From CAUPWF01 sp036656795 (lineage in GTDB: Bacteria > Bacillota > Clostridia > Lachnospirales > Lachnospiraceae): DNA of 64,000 nt. Made by a program: the position numbers and the translations under genes. The DNA is taken from assembly GCA_036656795.1 (NCBI GenBank), contig JAVXHR010000008.1:16571-80570 (forward strand), given 5' to 3'. Below the pieces are notes generated by a model. It saw only the letters and a list, made by a program, of their open reading frames with translations, made no database searches and was not told where the DNA came from. Position 1 is the stretch's first letter. Every line of letters begins with the position of its first letter. Below, piece by piece: positions 9,263 through 17,136 of this stretch.

Positions 9263-10363
9263 TTACTCTGCTTTTAACTCATCTGCTGTGTAGTATTTAC
9301 TATCAACAAGTGCCTTTGTTAAATTATCTTTATCAACTGGCTCCGGTGTACATAAGTAAGAAGGTACTACCAATTTGTGATTATCATATTGTTCTGTATC
9401 ATTGATCTCTGGCTCTGTTCCTTCCAGAACTGCCTGAACCATTGTTACACATTTTTCTGCAAGAATACGTGTATCTTTAAAGATTGTCATTGTCTGAGAA
9501 CCTGCTAAGATGTTCTTAGATGCCATAAGTTCTGCATCTTGACCTGTAATAAGTGGCCAATCTTCGCCAACTTTGTATCCTGCACCTTCCAATGCTGATT
9601 TACAGCCATAAGAAAGACCATCAAATGCAGAGAAGATAATATCTACTTTTTTGTCTGCATAGTTTCCTGTTAAGATATCTTCACATCTCTTCATTGCTGT
9701 TTGTTGATCCCATCTTAATGTATTGTTCTTGGTAAATTCAACCTGTCCTGATTGACATACTAAAGTTCCTTCATCAATGTATTTTTGGATAACTTCCATA
9801 ATACCATTATACAAAAATAGTGCATTGTTATCATCTGGTGATCCCATGAACATCTCGAAATTATATGTTTTACCATTTGCTTTCGCATTAGCTAAGTCCA
9901 TCTTCTCTTCTACATATGTACCAATCGCTGTACCAACACCTTTATTATCAAATGTTGCATAATAACTAACTGCATCTGTATCCATTAACAATCTGTCATA
10001 AGCAATAACAGGAATATCTGCTTTCTTCGCTTGATCCAATACGTTTACAAGTGCTGCTCCATCAATAGCTGCTACTACCAAGCAAGATGCTCCTGCTGCA
10101 ATTAAGTTCTCAATCTGAGATACTTGTGCCTGGATATCATCTTCTGCGTATTGTAAATCTACTTTGTAACCAAGTTTCTCTAATGCTGCTTTGATGTTGT
10201 CACCATCTGCAATCCATCTTTCTGATGATTGTGTTGGCATTGCTACACCAATAGTCTTGCCTGATGCTTTTTTGTCTTCTTTCTTGTCAGCAGGTGCACT
10301 GCATGCTGCCAGTGAAAATACCATTGCTGCGACAAGTAACATACTTAATACTCTCTTTTTCAT
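9263..10363 (-). CDS. chvE: ChvE-type monosaccharide-binding lipoprotein
   Basis: High-affinity sugar-binding protein delivering monosaccharides to the GguA/GguB importer. The 366-residue product has a lipoprotein signal ending LAAC (Cys21), a charged linker, and a periplasmic-binding-protein type I domain starting at TIGVAMPTQSSERW. Segments such as IPVIAYDRLL and the DAEL stretch near residue 270 are typical of ChvE/XylF relatives. AAGGAGG lies about 8 bases before the ATG. It is the first gene of the arabinose block, with a consensus promoter at 10551-10579. The exact sugar cannot be read from sequence, and arabinose is inferred from context. Confidence 0.92.
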   Translation of the reverse strand: MKKRVLSMLLVAAMVFSLAACSAPADKKEDKKASGKTIGVAMPTQSSERWIADGDNIKAALEKLGYKVDLQYAEDDIQAQVSQIENLIAAGASCLVVAAIDGAALVNVLDQAKKADIPVIAYDRLLMDTDAVSYYATFDNKGVGTAIGTYVEEKMDLANAKANGKTYNFEMFMGSPDDNNALFLYNGIMEVIQKYIDEGTLVCQSGQVEFTKNNTLRWDQQTAMKRCEDILTGNYADKKVDIIFSAFDGLSYGCKSALEGAGYKVGEDWPLITGQDAELMASKNILAGSQTMTIFKDTRILAEKCVTMVQAVLEGTEPEINDTEQYDNHKLVVPSYLCTPEPVDKDNLTKALVDSKYYTADELKAE

Positions 10364-10550
10364 ACTTTCTTTTCCTCCTTAAGAAAATTTTATTACAAAA
10401 CATGCTTGCTTGCATGTAATGTTCCAATTACATAGATCCATAACATGTATTGATTTTTAAAGCCATTTTTTTTATTTTTTTGTCATATTTTGTTACATTT
10501 TCATGCTTTTTGTATATGTTTTTATAATATACTCTTCATTTCATAAGCAT

Positions 10551-10579
10551 AATATACAATACATATTTCTATTTGTCAA
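10551..10579 (-). promoter_or_regulatory. Sigma-A promoter of the arabinose transport and catabolism block
   Basis: On the minus strand TTGACA (10579-10574), a 17-base spacer and TATATT (10556-10551) form a near-consensus promoter. Transcription would begin near 10544. No other promoter this strong was seen before araA, which supports a long polycistron. Confidence 0.8.
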
Positions 10580-10636
10580 CTACTTTTTCTAAATTTGTAG
10601 TTGTTTTTAGCATAGTTGTATTGTGTATCGTTTTAT

Positions 10637-10649
10637 TTGTACCGTACAA
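10637..10649. promoter_or_regulatory. Candidate AraR operator, palindrome TTGTACCGTACAA
   Basis: A 13-base perfect palindrome around a central base, resembling the Bacillus AraR box (TTGTACGTACAA) with one extra central base. It lies 58 bases upstream of the -35 of the arabinose promoter. Repression from there would need looping to a second site, and I found no second perfect copy. Confidence 0.5.
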
Positions 10650-10656
10650 CTTTTGT

Positions 10657-10694
10657 AAAAAAAGAAGAGAATCCACATATTACAATGAATTCTC
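10657..10694 (-). terminator. Terminator of the MATE transporter gene
   Basis: Inverted repeat GAGAATCCA (10667-10675) and TGAATTCTC (10686-10694). The minus-strand transcript continues into a T-rich tract. It sits just past the MATE stop codon. Confidence 0.7.
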
Positions 10695-10700
10695 ACATTT

Positions 10701-12062
10701 TTATTTTATATTCTTTTTCGTTTTGCAGCATTTTCTCAATACAATAATAAACCATGTTGGCATGACCAACCCTTTTAAGACACTGGATATGGTAATGCTC
10801 CACCAAATGCCATCTAATTCCAGTACTGTTGCAGATAGTATCATAGCCATTGGGATTCTGATTGATGTAAGAACAATTCCCACAATGGTTGGTGGCATGG
10901 TCTTTCCCAGTCCTTGAAACGCTCCTGATGACGCAATCTCCAAACACATAAATAACTGCGAATATCCTAAGATACGCAGATAGCTCACACCCATTGGTAA
11001 TACCTCCGGCTCTGTAATAAAGATTCTAAATATATAGTCTGGAAATACCACTAATAACAAAGTGGTAAACACACCCCAACCAGCCATAATCCCTATAGCT
11101 GTTCGGTAGCCTTTTTTAATTCTTTCTTTTTTATCTGCCCCATAATTTTGTGCAATAAAAGAATTAATCGCCGCCGCAAACCCATCTGCCGTCATCCAGG
11201 AGATAGATTCTATCTGACTTCCCACTTTTTGAACCGCTACTGCTGCATCCCCCCAGCTGGCAATCAATCTCGCGATAATCAGTGATATCCCCGTAAATAT
11301 CATATTCTGTATTCCTACCGGCATTCCAATTTTTATCATTTCACTTAGACTTTGTTTATTTGTTTTGTGGAATAAATGAATCTGGGAAAAAATCATTCTA
11401 TCTTTGGCTATAATCAGCAAGTAGATTCCACCAACAATTGCCTGCGCCAGCACAGTTGCAATCGCTGCTCCCATAACATCCATCTTTGGAAATCCCACCA
11501 GACCAAATATCAGCACCGGATCCAGAACAATATTTACCACCAGCCCCACTGTCGTTGCGCAGAATGTAATTCCACTATTTCCCATAGCCGTCATAATACC
11601 GGCCAAGACTTGATTTATAAACGAAAATATCACGCATCCACCTGTAATAGCAAGATACACCATAGCGTCCTCAACAACCTGTGGACTATTCAGCCGAAAG
11701 AATCCAATCAGCCCCTTGGAGCAGGTAACACATAAGATTCCAAAAAGAATTCCCAGCACGGCACCCATCTGCAATGCACCTCTGGCATAAGTGCGCGCTT
11801 CGTCAATTCTCTTGGCGCCCAATGCATGAGCTACTTTTACCTGTCCTCCAACTCTTGGTATCATTACAAGTCCATTGGATAACCAGATATACATCCCTGC
11901 TGCTCCAACTGCTGCCACTGCATTGCTTCCCACTCGTCCAATCCATATCATATCCGTCATATTGTACGCCATCTGAATAAGCGAAGTTCCCATAATTGGA
12001 AATGCAAGCTTTGCAAGAGATGTTGCAATATGTCCATTTAGTAAATCAATTCCTTTTTTCAT
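10701..12062 (-). CDS. MATE-family multidrug/cation exporter
   Basis: Integral membrane antiporter of the MATE family (about 12 membrane segments) that expels small organic cations or drugs using a Na+ or H+ gradient. The product is 453 residues, the usual size. Typical stretches include KLAFPIMGTSLIQMAYNMTD near the N-terminus and GIQNMIFTGISLI at the start of the second half. I prefer the ATG at 12062 (MKKGIDLLNG) because AGAGATAGGAT precedes it. The longer reading from 12104 lacks a ribosome site. The natural substrate is unknown. It is followed by its own terminator. Confidence 0.88.
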   Translation of the reverse strand: MKKGIDLLNGHIATSLAKLAFPIMGTSLIQMAYNMTDMIWIGRVGSNAVAAVGAAGMYIWLSNGLVMIPRVGGQVKVAHALGAKRIDEARTYARGALQMGAVLGILFGILCVTCSKGLIGFFRLNSPQVVEDAMVYLAITGGCVIFSFINQVLAGIMTAMGNSGITFCATTVGLVVNIVLDPVLIFGLVGFPKMDVMGAAIATVLAQAIVGGIYLLIIAKDRMIFSQIHLFHKTNKQSLSEMIKIGMPVGIQNMIFTGISLIIARLIASWGDAAVAVQKVGSQIESISWMTADGFAAAINSFIAQNYGADKKERIKKGYRTAIGIMAGWGVFTTLLLVVFPDYIFRIFITEPEVLPMGVSYLRILGYSQLFMCLEIASSGAFQGLGKTMPPTIVGIVLTSIRIPMAMILSATVLELDGIWWSITISSVLKGLVMPTWFIIVLRKCCKTKKNIK

Positions 12063-12141
12063 ATAATAAAATCCTATCTCTCTATATATTGGATATGCAT
12101 CCAAATACTATATTAGCACTAAGAAATAGAATCAGCAACCA

Positions 12142-13428
12142 TCATTCCCCTTCACAAAATAATAACCGAAGTTGATTTTCATACACCCACTCATTGGAAT
12201 ATCTTGTTCGTGCCAGTGTTTTTGCGCATATAACTGGATTATACTCCATATTGCGAAGAATTTCTTGGGCATGTTCTATATAATAGACACGTTCCGAGGG
12301 CTGGTAAGTTTCATAGGTATCATAACCGAAGTTTCTTGCAGACCATCGCATAAAATAGGCATGTATACTTTTCCCAATCTCCTCTAATGCAGGAACTGCC
12401 TCATTCAGCACGATATAATTCCCCCTGCTGGCTGCCTCCATCACAGTCAACCCAAATGATTCCGAATACGAAGGACAGATAAATAGATTGCTTATGGAAA
12501 ATAAATCAAATACTGTCTCTCGTTTTACTCCATATGGGAATCCACAATCCGAAGTAAATACGATGTCCTGTTTATCAAGTCCACCCTTTTCGCCCATCTC
12601 CATAATTAATCGTTTATACACTTTAGGATTTATGTCCGCAGATGGAAAATCACAGAAGATAACCAATACCGTTTTAAAGCAATATTTTTTCATGTACCCC
12701 GCAAATTCAGCAATGACATGGAATCTTTTTGCCATGTTTAATCGCCCTGGGTAGACAATTAATATCTCACTTTTCCACAAATCACAATATCTGGCAATTT
12801 TCACCGTCTCCTGATGCGTTCCCTCCAGTATATCTACGCTATTATTTACACAGCAGCAACAAGATCTGTCTACATGATACTGCTGTGCAAGAGCCTCAAG
12901 TCCTGCTTGTGTCGGGTAGACAAATGTTGTATTGGGCATCTTAGAATACATACAGCTAATGGGGTATGGTGCTTCTATATATGGTATCGGTGCAGAATGC
13001 GTAAACGATAGAAAATGTACCAACGGTAGCTGTGTTTGCGCCTTTCGCATAGCCACATTATGCAATAGATGAATTCCCTGATACAAGATATCATGCAAGA
13101 TGCAGATATCTACATCTGCTAAATACGTTACAAAATCTACGGATATTAATTCCGCCTGATGATAGAACAACTCCGGAACCTCACTGTCCTTGTTTGTATA
13201 AGTCCTCCAGTGAAATACCTCCCCTTGCTCACTATTCACTATTTTTATCCATTCAATCCTTGAATCTGCAAAGATACCTGTTCGCTCTGAGTCTGGACAG
13301 CTCTCACTCACAAGTAGCTTTACGGATATCCCATGGTCTAATAGCATCTTTAATTGTTCGCCTACAACATTAACCAAAGAATACGTATTTGACAATCCAT
13401 TAAACATAGTTACAATTGCAATTTTCAA
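12142..13428 (-). CDS. GT4-family glycosyltransferase
   Basis: Probable retaining glycosyltransferase of the GT-B fold, 428 residues. The C-terminal half shows the GT4 hallmarks PGRLNMAKRFHVI (donor-site loop) and CPSYSESFGLTVMEAASRG (the E-x7-E nucleotide-sugar motif). The start is probably TTG at 13428, since GGAGG lies exactly seven bases before it. The upstream ATG (13446) overlaps that ribosome site. There is no membrane segment, so it should act in the cytoplasm. It is divergent from the Thr/Ser-rich protein at 13522, so glycosylation of that protein is a reasonable inference. The acceptor is not determined by sequence. Confidence 0.82.
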   Translation of the reverse strand: MKIAIVTMFNGLSNTYSLVNVVGEQLKMLLDHGISVKLLVSESCPDSERTGIFADSRIEWIKIVNSEQGEVFHWRTYTNKDSEVPELFYHQAELISVDFVTYLADVDICILHDILYQGIHLLHNVAMRKAQTQLPLVHFLSFTHSAPIPYIEAPYPISCMYSKMPNTTFVYPTQAGLEALAQQYHVDRSCCCCVNNSVDILEGTHQETVKIARYCDLWKSEILIVYPGRLNMAKRFHVIAEFAGYMKKYCFKTVLVIFCDFPSADINPKVYKRLIMEMGEKGGLDKQDIVFTSDCGFPYGVKRETVFDLFSISNLFICPSYSESFGLTVMEAASRGNYIVLNEAVPALEEIGKSIHAYFMRWSARNFGYDTYETYQPSERVYYIEHAQEILRNMEYNPVICAKTLARTRYSNEWVYENQLRLLFCEGE

Positions 13429-13444
13429 CCTATAACCTCCATAC

Positions 13445-13472
13445 ACATATAATAGTCCTCTATCATATATTA
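13445..13472 (+). promoter_or_regulatory. Possible sporulation (sigma-K-like) promoter
   Basis: CATATATTA at 13464-13472 fits the sigma-K -10 form CATAnnnTA, with AC 17 bases upstream at 13445-13446. The region is AT-rich, so a chance match is quite possible. It gains weight only from the spore-like nature of the gene 50 bases downstream. Confidence 0.3.
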
Positions 13473-13521
13473 TACAGATACAATATATTTAGTACATTTA
13501 CACATAGAAGGAGGCAATCAT

Positions 13522-14697
13522 ATGTCTATTAATTTTTGGCTTGCAAATGACTATACAATATTTTTAAGTGGAAATCACACACAAAGTAATGCAAGTTCAA
13601 CCGGCAAAGTATGGGTTGGTCAAACTGCGCTTTATCATAATTACGATATTGGGGCTGCGTTACCTGTCGGGAGACTTACACGATCTTTAGAGGTCCTCGG
13701 TGATATGAATATTACCGGTGGTATAAACTATTCTCAGAATAGTGCCATCGATGCGCTAGGTACCGTCACCAAATATACCATGTCTAACTTAAACGGGGTT
13801 ACCAATCAGCCTATACCATTTCAATACCGCCCTTACGATATCTACCCTTATAATTTTCTACAGTGCTCTTCCATCGGCTGGGCACAATTAACAACAGGAG
13901 GCATTGTCAAAAAAGAAGGCAGTACTTTACAACTTACCGGTACTTCAGCCACCCTGAATCATTTTCCAATCGATCCTTTAGCAATAGACATAAGCACCAT
14001 CACAAGCGTAAATATTATCGTTCCACCCAACGCAACAGTACTAATTAGTATTCCAGGAATTGCTATTACGTTAAATAACTTTACAACCTTATGGAATGGC
14101 GTTGCCATTACACAAGCGCAAGCGCAATATGTAGTATGGAATTTCCCTGATGCAGATACTATATCGCTACAATCCGACCTCTACGGTGTGTTGCTGGCCC
14201 CATTTTCCTCCATCAATTCCGGCGCTGTTACAATCTACGGATCATTAATAGCCAAAAATCTAGCGGGCCAATTAAACGGAATTCAAAACTTATTCCTCGG
14301 CGAACTTCCAGAGTTATATAATCCGTCCACCACCGGTTCTTGCACCACTGCATCTACAACTACCACAACTTCAACAACCTCTTCAACGACAACCTCAACA
14401 ACGACTTCAACGACCTCTTCAACAACTACCTCATCTACAACTACGACTGCACCTCCACGCGACCAAGCCATCAATGATTTGATTGAATCGATTGCCTTAG
14501 AGCAAACGGCCCTCGCACATATTTTGAACGCTGAGGGAGAAAAGATTCAAAAAGCTCTGTCTTTAGGATTGCCTATCGCCAAACTAATTGAAGTGAATGA
14601 AACGGTAAAAGAGCTTACAAATGCTATTACACAGTTAGAAATTGTTTTGGAAACAAAATTAGAAACAGTAGAATGTAATATCTGTAAACGTCCATAA
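13522..14697 (+). CDS. Choice-of-anchor A domain protein with Thr/Ser-rich linker; possible spore-surface protein
   Basis: Three parts are visible in 391 residues. Residues 1-275 form a choice-of-anchor-A type domain (repeat beta structure, with VVWNFPDADTISLQSDLYG and VLLAPFSSIN near the end). Residues about 278-313 are a low-complexity Thr/Ser run. Residues about 315-391 form a helical tail with IALEQTALAHILNAEGEKIQ. That tail motif resembles ones I associate with spore-surface proteins of Bacillota (from memory, not checked). There is no signal peptide, membrane anchor or sorting signal, unlike typical secreted members. AGGAGG precedes the ATG. A divergent glycosyltransferase and a possible sigma-K site suggest a glycosylated spore-coat or exosporium protein. 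This is inference. Confidence 0.75.
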   Translation: MSINFWLANDYTIFLSGNHTQSNASSTGKVWVGQTALYHNYDIGAALPVGRLTRSLEVLGDMNITGGINYSQNSAIDALGTVTKYTMSNLNGVTNQPIPFQYRPYDIYPYNFLQCSSIGWAQLTTGGIVKKEGSTLQLTGTSATLNHFPIDPLAIDISTITSVNIIVPPNATVLISIPGIAITLNNFTTLWNGVAITQAQAQYVVWNFPDADTISLQSDLYGVLLAPFSSINSGAVTIYGSLIAKNLAGQLNGIQNLFLGELPELYNPSTTGSCTTASTTTTTSTTSSTTTSTTTSTTSSTTTSSTTTTAPPRDQAINDLIESIALEQTALAHILNAEGEKIQKALSLGLPIAKLIEVNETVKELTNAITQLEIVLETKLETVECNICKRP

Positions 14698-14699
14698 CG

Positions 14700-14730
14700 C
14701 CAAAAGAGCCGGAGATTCCGGCTCTTTTGG
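14700..14730. terminator. Bidirectional terminator hairpin
   Basis: A perfect 14-base stem (14700-14713 and 14717-14730) with a 3-base loop. A-rich and T-rich outer bases let it serve both the plus-strand surface gene and the minus-strand anti-sigma gene that converge here. Confidence 0.85.
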
Positions 14731-14740
14731 TGCATCACTA

Positions 14741-15346
14741 TTATACAATGTTGTGTACATGTGTAGCGATATCCATCGGTTGATAGACAATCGTTGGTTC
14801 TACATCTATATTGGCAAGTGCTTTTTGAATATGCTGTGTAAGCTCTTGTTTAATCATTTTTTTATGCTCTATATTCTTATTATTTACAGAAATCAATACC
14901 GTATGATTATTTTGATCAATATATGCTTCCTCCCCCAACTGAACAAACAAAGCTTCTACAGCATCATCTATTCTCCAGCCATGGAAATCTTCCTCTTTTA
15001 TGAGTTTTCGCGCATCATCGTTCAAAGGTTTTAATTCAAGAACTCGCTCATTTTTACTTGCTGTAATTTCAAAACTAGAAGTCACATCAATGGTAATACA
15101 GCTATCTATAATCCTATTTTGACAATACCATCCCGCTCCGACAATTAATATCACGGTACAACAAGCAAATGCCATGGCAACTCTACACACAACTGTCTTT
15201 TTAAAACTTCTCCCCTTATTTTGACAAGTAATCATATCATGTTCACACATCTTTTGAACCGGAGTTGTCGCAATATCATCGCAAGTCGCGTGTGGCAATC
15301 GATCTACCGCATGCCTTAAAGACATTTTTATATTATGTGATGTCAT
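14741..15346 (-). CDS. Membrane anti-sigma factor with RsgI-like domain (no Asn-Pro cleavage site)
   Basis: Predicted single-pass membrane regulator of the adjacent ECF sigma factor, 201 residues. Residues 1-50 are cytoplasmic, with several Cys and His. A membrane helix lies at about 54-74. The outer part begins TIDVTSSFEITASKNERVLE, the shape of the RsgI middle domain. In RsgI this strand reads DVNPS and is cut between Asn and Pro. Here it is DVTSS, so self-cleavage is not expected. The ATG at 15346 shares its A with the sigma-gene stop (TGATG) and has AAGGAGG upstream, indicating coupled translation and roughly equal amounts. Confidence 0.75.
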   Translation of the reverse strand: MTSHNIKMSLRHAVDRLPHATCDDIATTPVQKMCEHDMITCQNKGRSFKKTVVCRVAMAFACCTVILIVGAGWYCQNRIIDSCITIDVTSSFEITASKNERVLELKPLNDDARKLIKEEDFHGWRIDDAVEALFVQLGEEAYIDQNNHTVLISVNNKNIEHKKMIKQELTQHIQKALANIDVEPTIVYQPMDIATHVHNIV

Positions 15347-15933
15347 CAAAAACCCTCCTTTTGTGTCAGATATTTTCTCAATTTTTTCAAAGCCCTATGA
15401 TAACGGGATAAAACAGTGGATAGCGGAAGCTCAAAAATTTTAGCTATTTCACGATGCGTCATACCGGAAACTATATGCAATAGAACAATCTGTCGCTCCT
15501 CTTCCCTTAAAATCGTAAGTGCCGCTACTAACACCACTCGATCTACAGGATCATCTATATAAGAACACTGTATACTATCTTCCAATAATTCACCCTCATA
15601 TGCAAGATGTTCCTTATTTTTGCGTAACATACTATACGCCAGATTTTTGGAAATTGTAAAGATCCATGCAAGTGGTTTCCCCTGCGGTTTATAAAGATGC
15701 GATGCACTTCGAATCTTCAAATACGTCTCCTGTACAACATCTTGAGTAATATCCGGATCACGTAAGATAGACAGTACCAATGCGTAAACTGCTCGTTCTG
15801 TAAGATTATAAAGTTCTGCAAAAGCATCACAATCATCTTCACCTATGCGCACAAACAATGTTTCATCAATTTGGGACTGTCGTATCTTCGGTTCTGCTCC
15901 TTCATCATTGCTTATTATCGTGTGAACATACAT
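15346..15933 (-). CDS. ECF-type RNA polymerase sigma factor
   Basis: Sigma-70 family regulator of extracytoplasmic-function type, 195 residues. Region 2 is seen in AFAELYNLTERAVYALVLSI and QDVVQETYLKI, ending with the AWIFTISKNLA segment. Region 4 is the helix-turn-helix LREEERQIVLLHIVSGMTHREIAKIF onward. It would direct polymerase to an unknown regulon, possibly including its own operon. The start has AGAAAGG upstream. It lies 17 bases after the RsgI-like coiled-coil gene and overlaps the anti-sigma gene. No target promoter could be derived from this window. Confidence 0.92.
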   Translation of the reverse strand: MYVHTIISNDEGAEPKIRQSQIDETLFVRIGEDDCDAFAELYNLTERAVYALVLSILRDPDITQDVVQETYLKIRSASHLYKPQGKPLAWIFTISKNLAYSMLRKNKEHLAYEGELLEDSIQCSYIDDPVDRVVLVAALTILREEERQIVLLHIVSGMTHREIAKIFELPLSTVLSRYHRALKKLRKYLTQKEGF

Positions 15934-15950
15934 GAGTTACGACCTTTCTA

Positions 15951-16958
15951 CTACTCTTCGCTTTCGGACTCCGCTGCCTCTTGTTCCTCTGCTGCTGCCT
16001 GTCGCTCTTCTGCCGCTGCCTGTCGTTCCTCTTCTGCTTGTCTTGCCGCTTCTTCGGCTTCTTCAGCTGCCGCCTGTTGTTCCTCCGCCGCCTGTTTTGC
16101 TGCGTCCTCGGCTTCTTCTGCCGCTGCCTGTCGGTCTTCTTCTGCATGTACTGCTTCTTCTTCTGCTAATTCTGCGGCATCTTTTACTTTCTCAGCCTCT
16201 TTCTCAGCTACATCTTTTGCTACCTCGGCCGCATCCTTTTTTTGTTCTTCCGCATCTTCAAATGCATCTTCTTCTGCATCTATCGCTTCTTCTAACGCTC
16301 TTAATTCTGCGTTATTTTTCCCATTCGCCTGTAGTGTTTCTAGATGATCTTCCATAGAATCGAGGGAAATGTTTTTCTTTTTCGCATAAGACACCAGATC
16401 ACTGATTCGTATCCCTGCTAACTCTGTAGCTGATAGTTTCGAATTATGTTCCATCAGCTTGTCAATCATAGTCATCTTACCGGCAGATATCTCATATTCT
16501 TCCGCATTTTTTTTAGTAGCATCGTCCAGTGCAATATTCTGCATAATGATATCGCCTGAAAGGTCATGCTTTAAAAGCTCATCTTGAACTGTTTTTCCCG
16601 CATTCTTCAATGTTTTTTTAGAATTTGAGCTTTTTTCTGTTGTAATGAGAATATCATTAATCTTTGTATCCGCAACATATCCTTTGTCCACCATACGTTC
16701 TACTACTTGTCCCAATACCACATCTAATTTCTGCCCTTTTGGTTGGTAATCTGTCAGCAACGTCCGTCCTCGTTCATTCACACCTACCATAGATACTACC
16801 CGATTCATTCTATTTGTTTTAAATTCAATACTTGGATTCACATCCAAGGAAACATATTGAACCGGAGATAACAGATAAAATGCTCCTGCCCCCAGCACTA
16901 CAATTGCAATTGCTACACCGATCATAATTTTTTTTAGATTCATGTTTGTTTTTTCCAT
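15951..16958 (-). CDS. RsgI-like membrane protein with Ala/Glu/Gln coiled-coil tail
   Basis: Probable sensor partner of the ECF sigma factor, 335 residues. Only about 10 residues precede a membrane helix (11-30), so the usual cytoplasmic sigma-binding region of RsgI is missing. The outer part starts with YVSLDVNPSIEFKTNRMNRV, the RsgI middle domain with the Asn-Pro self-cleavage site intact. A helical region follows. From about residue 225 onward is a low-complexity Ala/Glu/Gln run (units like EEERQAAAEE), a likely long extracellular coiled coil. GAGGAGG before the ATG at 16958 fixes the start. Reading farther upstream would add 80 unlikely residues. It is first in the three-gene operon. Confidence 0.78.
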   Translation of the reverse strand: MEKTNMNLKKIMIGVAIAIVVLGAGAFYLLSPVQYVSLDVNPSIEFKTNRMNRVVSMVGVNERGRTLLTDYQPKGQKLDVVLGQVVERMVDKGYVADTKINDILITTEKSSNSKKTLKNAGKTVQDELLKHDLSGDIIMQNIALDDATKKNAEEYEISAGKMTMIDKLMEHNSKLSATELAGIRISDLVSYAKKKNISLDSMEDHLETLQANGKNNAELRALEEAIDAEEDAFEDAEEQKKDAAEVAKDVAEKEAEKVKDAAELAEEEAVHAEEDRQAAAEEAEDAAKQAAEEQQAAAEEAEEAARQAEEERQAAAEERQAAAEEQEAAESESEE

Positions 16959-17085
16959 ACGTTCCTCCTCTTTGAACTCTGCCTTTTGTTTATAGATCAT
17001 CTCTAATCCCTTATATCTATATAACGCATATGTTCTCTGTTTTATCGCATTTATTTTATTAAAATATATATTTTTGAAAATTCCA

Positions 17086-17119
17086 TAAAAATAGCAAGGG
17101 AAACCATCTCCCCTTGCTA
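17086..17119 (-). terminator. Terminator of the esterase gene
   Basis: Minus-strand stem TAGCAAGGG/CCCTTGCTA (17111-17119 with 17092-17100) followed by TTTTT. It lies just past the esterase stop at 17137 and separates it from the sigma operon. Confidence 0.8.
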
Positions 17120-17136
17120 CTTCTAGCATGCTTATT

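Larger units (their letters stand above)
10364..10700. other. Regulatory region upstream of the arabinose block
   Basis: No gene fits here. From right to left it holds the MATE gene terminator (10657-10694), a candidate AraR operator (10637-10649), a strong sigma-A promoter (10551-10579) and an AT-rich leader of roughly 180 bases before the chvE-type gene. Confidence 0.75.

Noticed and set aside
14283..14474. Minus-strand open frame of Val/Glu repeats
   Set aside because: It is the complement of the Thr/Ser-rich linker of the plus-strand gene, with no ribosome site.
15871..16357. Plus-strand open frames rich in Ser/Ala/Cys or Leu/Pro
   Set aside because: They are shadows of the Ala/Glu/Gln coiled-coil coding repeats.
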